Below, piece by piece: positions 33,301 to 40,276 of a DNA stretch of 40,276 nt. The translations under genes and the position numbers were made by a program. The DNA comes from Streptomyces litmocidini (GTDB lineage: Bacteria; Actinomycetota; Actinomycetes; Streptomycetales; Streptomycetaceae). The notes beneath the pieces were generated by a model that did no database searches, was not told where the DNA came from, and saw only the letters and a list, made by a program, of their open reading frames with translations. The stretch is from positions 1-40,276 of the forward strand of contig NZ_BMTQ01000029.1 in assembly GCF_014649755.1 (NCBI RefSeq). Direction: 5' to 3'. Each line of letters starts with the position of its first letter. The first letter of the stretch is position 1.

Positions 33301-35891
33301 TTCACGAAGAACCCGACGAGGTCGTGCAGGTCCTGCTCGGGCCGGCCGGCCACCGCCGTGCCGACGACGACGTCCTCGCCCGCGCCCGCCGCCCGCAGGG
33401 CGAGGGCGAGGGCGGCGCGGACGACCATGAAGAACGTGACCCGGCTGTTGCGGGCGACGCCGGCGAGCGCCCGGTGGGCGAGGGCGTCCAGCTCGGCCGT
33501 CACGACCGCGCCCCGGCGGCTGGGCTCGGTGGGCCGGGGCCGGTCGGCGGGCAGCCGCGTCTCGGCCGGGATCCCGTCCAGGGCCTTGCGCCAGTACGCC
33601 AGCTGGTCCTCTCGTACGCCGTGTTCGCCGTCGAGGAGGTCGTGCTGCCAGAGGGTGTAGTCGGCGTACTGGACGGGCAGCGGCTCCCAGTCGGGGGCGC
33701 GGCCCTCGGCGCGGGCGCGGTAGGCGGTGTCCAGGTCGGCGAGCAGGGCGCCCACGGACCAGCCGTCCGTGGCGATGTGGTGGACCGAGAGGACGAGGAC
33801 CGCCGTACCGTCCGCGACTGTGAACAGCTTGGCGCGCAGGGGGAGTTCGCGGGTCACGTCCAGCGGGATCCCGGCGAAGTCGGTCGCCCGCTCCTGCGCG
33901 TCCCGCGGCGCGGCGCACTCCTCGACCTCGACCCGTACGTCCGGGGCGTCCAGGACCAGCTGGTACGGCTCTCCGTCCCGTACCGGACAGATCGTCCGCA
34001 GCACCTCGTGACGGCGCATCACGTCCCGTACGGCCGCCTCCAGGACGGTCGTCTCGGGCCGGGCGTCCAGGGTGAGCACCATGGGCGCGTTGTACGCCGA
34101 GGAGGGGCCCTCCAGCCGGCCCAGGAACCACAGCCGGCGCTGGGCGTACGACAGGGGGACCGGGTCGGGGCGCCGGCCGTCCGGCACCGGCCGCAGGGCC
34201 GGACGGCGGGGCCCGTCTCCGCGGGCTCCGAGGCGGCGGAGCAGCTGCCGGGGGGTGGGGGCGAGGAAGACGTCCCGGATGGCGGCCTGGAGGCCGAGGG
34301 CGCCGCGGATGCGGTTGGTGAGCTTGCCGGCGAGCAGGGAGTGCCCGCCGAGCTTGAAGAAGTTGTCCTCGGGGCGCACGTCGGTCCGGTCCAGGATCTC
34401 GGCGAACAGGCCGTTCAGGATCTCCTCGCGGGGGTCCCCGACGGAGCGGGACCCGGCCCGCTCGCTCCCGGACGCCTCCTGCCGGGGGACGGTGCGGGTG
34501 CGTGCCGCCTCGGAGAGGGCCCGGTGCCGGCGGTCGAGGGCGGTCCGCTCGTCGTCCGTGAGGAGTTCGATCCGGCTGAGGGGGGTGTCGTCCGACCCTT
34601 CGGCGAAGGCCGTCAGCGCGCGCCGGAACAGGGCGAGCAGGAGCCGCGCGGTGTCCTCGTCGTACAGGTCCGTCGCGTACTGCAGCCCGAGGAGCACCCC
34701 GCCCGGCTCGCCCCGGGCGTCGAGGGTCTCCTGGCAGTGGAAGCTCAGGTCGAACTTGGCGGTGGCCAGGTCCGCGTCGTCGAGGACGGCGGGGACGGTC
34801 CCGAGCCGGACGGTCTCGTCCCCCTGCCGGGCCTGCGCGCTCAGCATGACCTGGAAGAACGGGTGGCGGCCGAGGGAGCGTTCGGGGTTGAGGTCCTCGA
34901 CGAGGAGGTCGAAGGGCAGGTCCTCGTGGGCGAACGCGATCAGGTCCGTCTCGCGGACGCGGTCCACGAGCGCGCCGAGGCCGGGGTCTCCCGAGAGGTC
35001 GGTGCGCAGGGCGAGGGTGTTCACGAAGAACCCGACGAGGTCGTGCAGGTCCTCCTCGGGCCGGCCGGCCACCGGGGTGCCGACGACGACGTCCTCGCCC
35101 GCGCCCGCCGCCCGCAGGGCGAGGGCGAGCGCGGCCCGGGCCACCAGGAAGAACGTGCCGCGCCGGGAGCGCGCGAGGGAGGCGAGGGCCCGGTGGACGC
35201 CGGCGTCCAGCTCCGCCGAGACCACCGCTCCCCGGTGGCTGGGTTCCGTGGGCCGGGGCCGGTCGGCGGGCAGCCGCGTCTCGGCCGGGATCCCGTCCAG
35301 GGCCTTGCGCCAGTGGGCGAGCTGTTCGTGCGCGGTGCTGTCGGGGTCCTCGGGGTCCCCGAGCATGTCCCGCTGCCACAGGGCGTAGTCCGCGTACTGG
35401 ACGGGAAGCGGCTCCCGGACGGGGGCGCGGCCCTCGACGCGGGCGCGGTAGGCGGTGTCCAGGTCGGCGAGCAGGCAGCCCACCGACCAGCCGTCCGTGG
35501 CGATGTGGTGCACGAGGAGCACTAGGACGGCCGTCCCGTCGTCGACCTTGAACAGCCTCGCCCGGAGCGGCAGTTCGCGCGTCACGTCCACGGGGAGCCG
35601 GGCGAACGCCGTCGTCCTGGCCGCGACGTCCTCGCCCGCGCCGCACTCCTCCACGTCGAAGCGCACGTCGGCGTCGTCGAGGATCTCCTGGTACGGCTCC
35701 TCGTCCAGGGCCGGGTACACGGTCCGGAGCACCTCGTGACGCTCCACCACGTCCCGTACGGCCGCCCGGAGCGCGTCCGGGTCGGGCATCGATCCCAGCC
35801 GGAGCACCACCGGTGCGTTGTGGGCCGAAGAGGGACCCTCCAGCCGGTTCAGGAACCACAGGCGGCGCTGGGCGTAGGACAGGGGGATCAC
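30366..35891 (-). CDS. NRPS 2: C-T-C-T-C-(A remnant)-T, no functional adenylation domain
   Basis: An 1841-aa synthetase whose three modules all lack an adenylation domain. C1 about 1-440 (HHIATDG: His129, Asp133), T1 Ser518; C2 about 573-1010 (HHIATDG), T2 Ser1090; C3 about 1145-1585 (HHIAGDG); then at about 1590-1725 only the tail of an A domain: VLDGRGRPAPVRVPGE (near A6), RATGRKAYARPDGSL where the A7 Asp is Arg, a garbled A8 (GGYPVEPGHVEDVL) and RLPEYLAPARVVVVP without the A10 lysine; last T3 Ser1769 in SGGHSL. All C and T motifs are intact, so the protein should condense and carry residues charged in trans. GTG 35891 with a GAGGAG site; the open frame extends further but only this start precedes the C domain. 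Ends 777 bp before NRPS 1. Confidence 0.95.
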   Translation of the reverse strand: MIPLSYAQRRLWFLNRLEGPSSAHNAPVVLRLGSMPDPDALRAAVRDVVERHEVLRTVYPALDEEPYQEILDDADVRFDVEECGAGEDVAARTTAFARLPVDVTRELPLRARLFKVDDGTAVLVLLVHHIATDGWSVGCLLADLDTAYRARVEGRAPVREPLPVQYADYALWQRDMLGDPEDPDSTAHEQLAHWRKALDGIPAETRLPADRPRPTEPSHRGAVVSAELDAGVHRALASLARSRRGTFFLVARAALALALRAAGAGEDVVVGTPVAGRPEEDLHDLVGFFVNTLALRTDLSGDPGLGALVDRVRETDLIAFAHEDLPFDLLVEDLNPERSLGRHPFFQVMLSAQARQGDETVRLGTVPAVLDDADLATAKFDLSFHCQETLDARGEPGGVLLGLQYATDLYDEDTARLLLALFRRALTAFAEGSDDTPLSRIELLTDDERTALDRRHRALSEAARTRTVPRQEASGSERAGSRSVGDPREEILNGLFAEILDRTDVRPEDNFFKLGGHSLLAGKLTNRIRGALGLQAAIRDVFLAPTPRQLLRRLGARGDGPRRPALRPVPDGRRPDPVPLSYAQRRLWFLGRLEGPSSAYNAPMVLTLDARPETTVLEAAVRDVMRRHEVLRTICPVRDGEPYQLVLDAPDVRVEVEECAAPRDAQERATDFAGIPLDVTRELPLRAKLFTVADGTAVLVLSVHHIATDGWSVGALLADLDTAYRARAEGRAPDWEPLPVQYADYTLWQHDLLDGEHGVREDQLAYWRKALDGIPAETRLPADRPRPTEPSRRGAVVTAELDALAHRALAGVARNSRVTFFMVVRAALALALRAAGAGEDVVVGTAVAGRPEQDLHDLVGFFVNTLALRTDLSGDPTLADLVRRVRDGDLAAFAHDDLPFDLLVEDLNPERSLGRHPFFQVMVSAQTARDTTVRLGPLTGVTDGADLAGAKFDLAFHCVETHDTDGEPGGVLLGLHYATDLYDEDTARLLLALFRRALTAFAERADDTPLSEVDLLTVEERRGLDRRHDELARALALAENGRATSRDARGTGARSAADPREEILRGLFAEVLDRDEVLPGDNFFKLGGHSLLAGKLTNRIRGALGLRAAIRDVFLAPTPRQLLHRLGTQGDGPARPPLRPVPDALRPARLPLSAAQLRLWFLDRLEGPGATYNIPVVTRLHRPVEPAVLAAALADVAARHEVLRTVYRTADGEPYQQVLTGVTPVLHEVGADGPDAVRAAVDAAAGHVFDLAADIPFRATLVTDGGGGQVMVLLVHHIAGDGWSTTCLLADLDTAYRARVEGRAPDWEPLPVQYADYTLWQHDLLDGEHGVAEEQLAHWREALDGLPPLLALPTDRPRPAESDGAGALTAFEVGAATHQALLRRARGGGATLFMVVQAALAALLTRHGAGTDIAIGTTVAGRADDALHPLVGFFVNTLVLRTDTSGDPDFTELVRRVRETGLAAYSHQDLPFDRLVEHLSPHRSAAHAPLVQVMLQVHAATTGAGNPSVLDGEPVAFSAAGAKSDLTFALTELVDADGRPAGLRGALEYATALYDADTAALLARRLTETLDALAADPGTALSDTPYGPPAPAGPEVVLDGRGRPAPVRVPGEVHERTPGGGLRATGRKAYARPDGSLRPVATLTAGGYPVEPGHVEDVLGRHPHVTGAAVAVRDDRPYAYVTRLPGGADETALRRWAAERLPEYLAPARVVVVPRLPAPGAHADVLPETPGPAAGPDAREERLLGIFRDVLGGRPLGRDDNFFKSGGHSLLAVRLLNRIRAEFGRDLTLRDVFRNPTARALAGRLADADTPVDRAPHTATARAAAAPALRRRTAAGARRSD
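32527..34367. repeat. tandem C-T module duplication (1716-bp period)
   Basis: Blocks inside NRPS 2 repeat at exactly 1716 bp (572 codons): 32527-32651 equals 34243-34367 with one mismatch, covering the T1 and T2 cores and linker. A second block, 31900-31992 and 33616-33708, links C3 and C2 and is identical. The next copy in C1 is 1728 bp on. Modules therefore arose by tandem duplication, with recent homogenisation of carrier cores and of one C-domain patch. Confidence 0.85.
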
Positions 35892-35986
35892 GGTGGCTGC
35901 TCCTCGTGAGTGGCGGGGGCGGGCGGGTGGGCCGGCGGCGGGGGCGGCGGTGCCGGCATGGGGTGGCGCGTCGGCGTCGACCGCGG

Positions 35987-37888
35987 TCAGGCATCCCGGG
36001 CGGCCAGCAGCTCCTCGATGTGGGCGGCGAGGTCGCGCAGCCGCGGGTGGGCGTACACGGCCTTCACCGGGAGCGCCACGGACAGTTCGACCCGCACCCG
36101 GGAGACCAGCTTGATGGCGAGCAGGGAGTGACCGCCGAGCTTGAAGAAGTTGTCGTCCGGGCCGATCGACGCGGTGCCGAGGACCTGCGTCCACACGCGG
36201 GCGATCAGCTCTTCGGCCCGGCCCTTCAGGCCCTCGACTCCGGTGGCCCCGGGCTCCGTCTCCGCCGGGGCCGCGGAGCGGGCCGGGGCTTCGAGGCGGG
36301 TGGGCAGGGCGGACCGGTCGAGCTTGCCGCTGGGCGTCGTGGCGAAGCGGTCCACCGCGACGAACGCGCTCGGCACCATGTAGGAGGGCAGGCCGTCCGC
36401 GAGCGCGGCGCGCAGGACGGCGGCGTCTCCACCGCGGTGGTGGGCGATCAGGCAGGCGGTGCCGCCGGCGTCCTCGCCGAGGATCACGGCCGCCTCGGCG
36501 ACGCCGTCGATCCGGGTGAGGGCGGCCTCGATCTCCGGGAGTTCGATGCGGTGTCCGCGCAGCTTGACCTGGCCGTCGGCGCGGCCGAGGTAGACGAGCC
36601 GGCCGTCGGGCAGCAGCCGGCAGCGGTCGCCGGTGCGGTACATGCGTCCGCCGGGGGTGTCCTCGGAGAGGTCGGCGACGAACCGCTCCGCCGTCAGTCC
36701 GGGCCGGCGCCGGTAGCCACGGCCCACGCGCGGGCCCGCGAGGTACAGCTCACCGGACTCCCCCGGCCCGACGGGGGCGAGCTTCTCGTCGAGCAGGCGC
36801 ATCCGGAGCCCCGGCAGGACGGCGCCGATGTGCGGCTCCCCCGGTCGGTCGATCCAGCCGGCGGTGGAGTCGACGGTGCACTCGGTCGGCCCGTACACGT
36901 TGAGCGCGCGCAGCAGTCCTGAGCGGTGGGCGGCGACGAGCCTGTCCCACAGCGCCGGGCTGATCGCCTCGCCGCCGACGAGCAGGGTCAGCGGGCGCGG
37001 GCCGCCGTCCTCGGTGAGCAGGTCGAGGAGGGGGTCGGCGTGCGAGGGGGTGATGTCCAGGTCGGTGAGGGCCTGCTCGTCGACGAAGGCGGCGAGCAGG
37101 GAGGGGTCGCGGCGGGTCTCCTCGTCGATCATGACGAGGGTGTCGCCCCGGCAGAGCCGCGTCCACTGCTGGACGGAGGCGTCGAACGACGGGGAGGCGT
37201 TCCAGCCGACCCTGCCCCCCTCGCCGGTGGCGGCGCCCACCGCCTCCAGCTCCTTCAGCAGCAGGGAGGCGGCGCCGCGGCCGATCTCCACGCCCTTCGG
37301 GAGGCCGGTGGAACCGGAGGTGTAGATGACGTAGGCCAGGGTGCCCGCGGTGACGGCGACCGGCGCGTACGGGGACGGGGCCGGGCCGCCCGGGGCGGCC
37401 GTCAGCTCGGCGACCGTCACGGCGCGGGTGCCGGGTGCCGGGGAGCCGTCCGCTCCGTCCACGACCACCAGGTCGGCGCCGGAGTCCTCGACGAGGTAGC
37501 GGCGGCGGTCGGCGGGCAGCGCCGGGTCGACCGGCAGGTAGGCGGCGCCGGCGGTGAGCGTGCCGATGATCGCGGTCACCAGGGCGGCGCCCCGGGGCAG
37601 GCAGAGCGCCACGACGCTCTCCGGGCCGATGCCGAGGGCGGCGAGCCGGGCGGCGGTGGCGGAGGCCTCGGCGCGCAGCTCGTCGAAGGTGAGGCGGTCG
37701 GCGCCGGCGACGACGGCGGTGCGCCCGCCGGGGGCGGTGGCGAGCCGGGCGAGGAGGTCGGCGGCACCGGTACCGGCGGCGGCGCAGGCGGCGCAGGCGC
37801 AGGCGCCCGACGAGCAGGGGGCGATGGCCGGGACCGTGGAGAGGGCCGGGGCCGGGGCGGTGGAGCGCTCGGGGAGGACGGCGGTCAT
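35987..37888 (-). CDS. A-T didomain NRPS, glutamine-type adenylation code
   Basis: A 633-aa stand-alone loading protein. A domain about 50-500: YVIYTSGSTGLPKG, SFDASVQQWTRLCRG, VYGPTECTVDSTAG, YRTGDR, KLRGHRIELPEIE and SGKLDRSAL with the catalytic lysine. Hand alignment to GrsA gives pocket residues D-A-Q-D-L-G-V-V-D-K, the published glutamine code (lichenysin module 1). T domain with Ser588 in FFKLGGHSLLAIKL. Before the A domain is an odd leader with four cysteines (25, 30, 32, 35; CSSGACACAAC). ATG 37888 is chosen because AAGGTGAG lies upstream; a GTG at 37900 overlapping the oxygenase stop is the alternative. Its T core closely matches T1 and T2 of NRPS 2 (FFKLGGHSLLAGKL), so the same A domain may charge those too. 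NRPS 2 begins 95 bases downstream. Confidence 0.95.
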   Translation of the reverse strand: MTAVLPERSTAPAPALSTVPAIAPCSSGACACAACAAAGTGAADLLARLATAPGGRTAVVAGADRLTFDELRAEASATAARLAALGIGPESVVALCLPRGAALVTAIIGTLTAGAAYLPVDPALPADRRRYLVEDSGADLVVVDGADGSPAPGTRAVTVAELTAAPGGPAPSPYAPVAVTAGTLAYVIYTSGSTGLPKGVEIGRGAASLLLKELEAVGAATGEGGRVGWNASPSFDASVQQWTRLCRGDTLVMIDEETRRDPSLLAAFVDEQALTDLDITPSHADPLLDLLTEDGGPRPLTLLVGGEAISPALWDRLVAAHRSGLLRALNVYGPTECTVDSTAGWIDRPGEPHIGAVLPGLRMRLLDEKLAPVGPGESGELYLAGPRVGRGYRRRPGLTAERFVADLSEDTPGGRMYRTGDRCRLLPDGRLVYLGRADGQVKLRGHRIELPEIEAALTRIDGVAEAAVILGEDAGGTACLIAHHRGGDAAVLRAALADGLPSYMVPSAFVAVDRFATTPSGKLDRSALPTRLEAPARSAAPAETEPGATGVEGLKGRAEELIARVWTQVLGTASIGPDDNFFKLGGHSLLAIKLVSRVRVELSVALPVKAVYAHPRLRDLAAHIEELLAARDA

Positions 37889-37896
37889 GGCGGGGC

Positions 37897-38931
37897 TCAC
37901 CTTCCGTACAGGGTGGTGGAGGGGGCGGTGGTCGGGGAGCAGTCGGACAGCCGTACCGGCTCGCCCATGGCGACGAGGATCTTCCGGTCACCGGTGTACG
38001 ACTCCCGGCCGTGCGCGCAGAGGATGTTGTCGACGAGCATCAGGTCACCCGCCTGCCAGCTCTCCCGCAGCGTGACCGCCTGGTACACGTCGTTGATCGC
38101 GTCCACCTCGGCGTCGGTGAGGGCGGTGCCGTCGCCCAGGCGGGTGTCGAAGGGCAGGCCGTCGGCGCCGAACGTGTCGGTGAGGACCTCGCGGACGTCC
38201 TCGTCGAGGCTGCGGGCGTTCCAGAACGCGAAGTGGTTGAACCAGGACCGTTCGCCGGTCACCGGGTGGGTGATGATCGCGGAGCGGCGCTGACGGGTGC
38301 GCAGGGTGTCCTCGTCGAGCCACTCGTAGCCGATCGCGTGGGCGTCGCAGTACTCCTCGGCGCCCGCCGGCTCCTCCGAGGAGAAGGCCTTGCGCCAGGG
38401 CATGCCCGCCAGGTCGGAGTAGTTGCGCACGAGGAGCCAGCCGGCCTCGGCGAACCGGTCGACCAGGTCCTGCGGGAGCAGGGCGAGCGCCCGGCGCATG
38501 TCGCCGACGGTGGTCGCGCCGCCGGTCTCGGGGGCGGTGACGCAGCCGAAGAGCAGCACGCCGGGGAAGTCCAGGGTGTAGCTGTTCTCGTTGTGCAGGC
38601 GGATCGGCTGGGCGGCCGGCAGGTCGGTGGAGGAGAACACCCCTTCGCCGAAGTCCGTGCGGGGAGTGGCCTTCTCCTTGTATCCGGCGCGCTGGGCGAT
38701 CAGCGCGTCGCGCGCCTCGGCGAACGTCGCCGCGTCCGTCACCGGCAGCCCGCGCAGCATGACCGCGCCGGAGCGGTGCAGTTCGGCCTGGATGGCGGGG
38801 AGCCGGTCCGACAGCCAGGCGGCGGCCTCCGCCATGGTGTCGAAGGCGGGCGTCTCGACGAGGGCCGGCTTGCCGGACTCCCGGACGACGGTGATGCCGG
38901 CGGTGGCCGGGCTCTGGGCGTACGTGGTCAT
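37897..38931 (-). CDS. Fe(II)/2-oxoglutarate oxygenase, TauD family (SyrP/AsnO-like)
   Basis: A 344-aa TauD-fold oxygenase. The iron facial triad uses His113-x-Glu115 (HNENSY) and His307 (CAHGRESY); Arg316 in GDRKILVAM should bind 2-oxoglutarate. The His-x-Glu variant and the WFNHFAFWNARSLDEDV segment resemble the amino acid beta-hydroxylases linked to NRPS clusters (SyrP, AsnO, VioC types), which act on free or carrier-bound residues. It sits directly before the glutamine A-T gene (ends three bases from that gene's possible GTG start), so a 3-hydroxyglutamine on its T domain is a sensible guess; other amide or aspartyl substrates remain possible. ATG 38931 has a GAGGAG site. Confidence 0.9.
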   Translation of the reverse strand: MTTYAQSPATAGITVVRESGKPALVETPAFDTMAEAAAWLSDRLPAIQAELHRSGAVMLRGLPVTDAATFAEARDALIAQRAGYKEKATPRTDFGEGVFSSTDLPAAQPIRLHNENSYTLDFPGVLLFGCVTAPETGGATTVGDMRRALALLPQDLVDRFAEAGWLLVRNYSDLAGMPWRKAFSSEEPAGAEEYCDAHAIGYEWLDEDTLRTRQRRSAIITHPVTGERSWFNHFAFWNARSLDEDVREVLTDTFGADGLPFDTRLGDGTALTDAEVDAINDVYQAVTLRESWQAGDLMLVDNILCAHGRESYTGDRKILVAMGEPVRLSDCSPTTAPSTTLYGR

Positions 38932-38978
38932 GGTGGTCTCCTCGTGATCCCTCGGGACGAAGGAAGGTTGACGGGCAA

Positions 38979-39764
38979 TCAGGCGTTGCTGGGGGCGGAG
39001 GCGTGCAGGGTCTCCAGGACCGGGTTCAGGCGGGCGAAGAAGCCGGGCAGATCCTGCTGGAAGTAGAAGTGGTCACCGGCCAGCACCTGGGGCACCACCG
39101 GGTGGCCGGCCACCAGGGACCAGCCGTCGAGCATGTCGACCGGGACGATCGGGTCGGCGTCCCCGCCGAACACCGCGACCGGGCAGTCGAGCCGTACGGC
39201 CGGGGCGGTGCACCGGTAGGCGTCGTCGATGGCGAAGTCCGCGCGGATGGACGGCAGGACGATCTCGCGGAGCTCCTCGTCGTCGAGGATGCCGTCGTCG
39301 GTGCCGCCGCGCTCCTTGATGGCCGCGACCAGCTGGTCGTCGTCCAGCCGCTCCGGGTGCACCGGGCACTGGTTGGGGAGCACCGGCGCCCGGCAGGCGG
39401 AGGCGATCAGGCCCCGGGGGGCACGGCCGACGGCCTGCAGGGCACGGGTCACCTCGAAGGCGACCAGGGAGCCCATGCTGTGCCCGAGCACCACCAGGTC
39501 ACCGGTGTCCGCGGGGAGCGCGTCGACCACGGGCAGCGCCAGGTCGTCGACGGACTCGGGCAGGTCCTCGCTGAAGCGGGCGCCGCGCCCCGGGTACTGG
39601 CCGACGAGCAGCCGCACGTCGGCCGGGAGGTGCTCGCGCCAGGCGCTGTACGCGTGCGCGTTGCCTCCGGCGTGCGGGAGCACGAGCAGCGACAGGCGGT
39701 GCGGCAGGTCGCCCGGCAGGTCCCAGACGACGTCCTCGGGGGCGGGGGTCGGGAAGGTGTTCAT
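38979..39764 (-). CDS. type II thioesterase
   Basis: A 261-aa alpha/beta hydrolase of the external TEII group that clears stalled or wrongly primed carrier domains. The nucleophile is Ser96 in GHSMG; Asp in FGGDADPIV and His in LAGDHFYFQ complete the triad, and the N-terminal LLVLPHAGGNAHAYSAWREH is the typical TEII oxyanion strand. The ATG overlaps the last base of the TGA of the upstream NRPS, so translation is coupled. An editing enzyme is especially useful if carriers are charged in trans and are easily mis-primed. Confidence 0.95.
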   Translation of the reverse strand: MNTFPTPAPEDVVWDLPGDLPHRLSLLVLPHAGGNAHAYSAWREHLPADVRLLVGQYPGRGARFSEDLPESVDDLALPVVDALPADTGDLVVLGHSMGSLVAFEVTRALQAVGRAPRGLIASACRAPVLPNQCPVHPERLDDDQLVAAIKERGGTDDGILDDEELREIVLPSIRADFAIDDAYRCTAPAVRLDCPVAVFGGDADPIVPVDMLDGWSLVAGHPVVPQVLAGDHFYFQQDLPGFFARLNPVLETLHASAPSNA

Positions 39765-40276
39765 CAGCTGATCCGTTCTGTCGCGGTGGTGGTCCGGGGG
39801 GTGGTCCGGACGGCGGTCTCGGTCGTGACCGCCTCGGTCCCGGCGCGGCGCCGGAGGGCGGGGCGGGCCTTCCTCACCGGCACGGCCTTCAGGGATTCGA
39901 TGTGCTCGGCGAGCCGGGCCGGGGTGGGGTGCTGGAAGACGTCGCGGATGGTGAGCCGGACGTCGAGGGCCCCGGCGATGTGGTTGGTGAGACGGGCACC
40001 CAGGAGGGAATGGCCGCCGTGGTGGAAGAAGTCGTCGTCGACGGTGAGGTCGGCGGTGGTGTCGAGGGTGCGGGCGAAGAGGGCGAGCAGGGTCTCCTCC
40101 AGCGGGGTGCGCGGGGCACGGCCGGTGGAGGCGACGGGGGCCGGCTCGGGCAGGGCCCGCTTGTCGACCTTGCCGTTGGGGGTCAGGGGCAGCCGGTCGA
40201 GGATCACGAGATGGGTGGGGACGAGGTGTTCGGGCAGCCGGTCGGTCACGTGCCGGCGGATCTCGTCGGGTGGCGT
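39764..40276 (-). CDS. NRPS 3 (3' end only): adenylation C-terminus and T domain
   Basis: The gene continues beyond the right edge, so only its last 170 residues are seen. They give the end of an A domain (RLPEHLVPTHLVILDRLPLT then PNGKVDKRAL with the catalytic lysine) and one T domain (FFHHGGHSLLGARL). No TE or C domain follows: it ends with a Thr/Arg-rich tail, typical of a protein that passes its peptide to another synthetase. As the upstream-most NRPS seen, it may start or extend the chain before NRPS 2. The stop overlaps the TEII start by one base (TGATG). Specificity cannot be judged because the pocket region is outside the window. Confidence 0.95.
   Translation of the reverse strand, partial: TPPDEIRRHVTDRLPEHLVPTHLVILDRLPLTPNGKVDKRALPEPAPVASTGRAPRTPLEETLLALFARTLDTTADLTVDDDFFHHGGHSLLGARLTNHIAGALDVRLTIRDVFQHPTPARLAEHIESLKAVPVRKARPALRRRAGTEAVTTETAVRTTPRTTTATERIS

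Noticed and set aside
30168..35525. A 1785-codon open frame on the plus strand opposite NRPS 2, and a similar 2350-codon one at 22554-29606
   Set aside because: They are mirror frames caused by high GC in minus-strand NRPS genes; the translations are Gly/Glu/Val-rich and show no domain, while the minus strand has complete C, A and T motifs.
30366..35891. Frameshift or sequencing error as cause of the missing A domains
   Set aside because: C-T junctions are short and continuous in one frame, with no A-like sequence in any frame between C1-T1 or C2-T2; only C3-T3 keeps a remnant.
15346..40276. TTA (bldA-dependent) codons in the cluster genes
   Set aside because: I did not find a TTA codon in frame by eye; a computed count would settle it, so no claim is made.

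Overview
The window is very GC-rich, has Shine-Dalgarno sites of the GGAGG type, GTG and TTG starts, long shadow frames and no tRNA or rRNA. Its gene families (AfsR-like ATPase, ANTAR/PP2C phosphatase, F420-type luciferase-like oxidoreductase, bacterial terpene cyclase, large NRPS genes) point to a Streptomyces or close relative. No species can be named from sequence alone.

Positions 1-15311 are a mosaic of mostly independent genes: an AfsR-like ATPase without a DNA-binding domain (-), a class I terpene cyclase (+) behind a long imperfect dyad, the stump of a quinone oxidoreductase directly behind a TetR gene (-), a divergent SnoaL-like plus zinc-free MDR pair (+) with two TetR-type palindromes between, a DUF4239 membrane protein (-), a STAS protein (-), a DUF2231-Rieske membrane protein (+), an Orn/Lys/Arg-type decarboxylase (+), a PP2C phosphatase (+) and an LLM-class flavin enzyme (+). 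A perfect 15-bp inverted repeat at 15317-15346 closes this half.

From 40276 down to 15346 every intact gene is on the minus strand and forms one NRPS gene cluster that runs off the right edge. In transcription order: the 3' end of an NRPS (A end-T), a type II thioesterase, an Fe(II)/2-oxoglutarate oxygenase, an A-T protein whose pocket residues read as a glutamine code, an NRPS without any working adenylation domain (C-T-C-T-C-[A remnant]-T), a 777-bp gap with a radical-SAM-like remnant on the opposite strand, an NRPS of order A-C-T-C-A-T-TE, an MbtH-like protein, a terminator-like hairpin, then a five-gene overlapping block: glutamate mutase S and E subunits, an AsnRS-like class II synthetase core without anticodon domain, an FMN glutamate-synthase-like protein without its Fe-S cysteines, and an orphan 137-aa protein. 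An MFS exporter and an Sfp-type phosphopantetheinyl transferase end the cluster.

Inferred logic: glutamate is the central metabolite. Glutamate mutase gives 3-methylaspartate; the AsnRS-like enzyme would activate it, either to amidate it or to charge a carrier domain. Glutamine is activated by the A-T protein. The A-less modules must be charged in trans, by the Gln A domain, by the A domain of NRPS 1 that has no adjacent carrier, or by the synthetase-like enzyme. The TE of NRPS 1 releases the peptide. The combination of A-less tandem modules, a free-standing synthetase core and an Fe-S-less glutamate-synthase fold is the most novel-looking system here.
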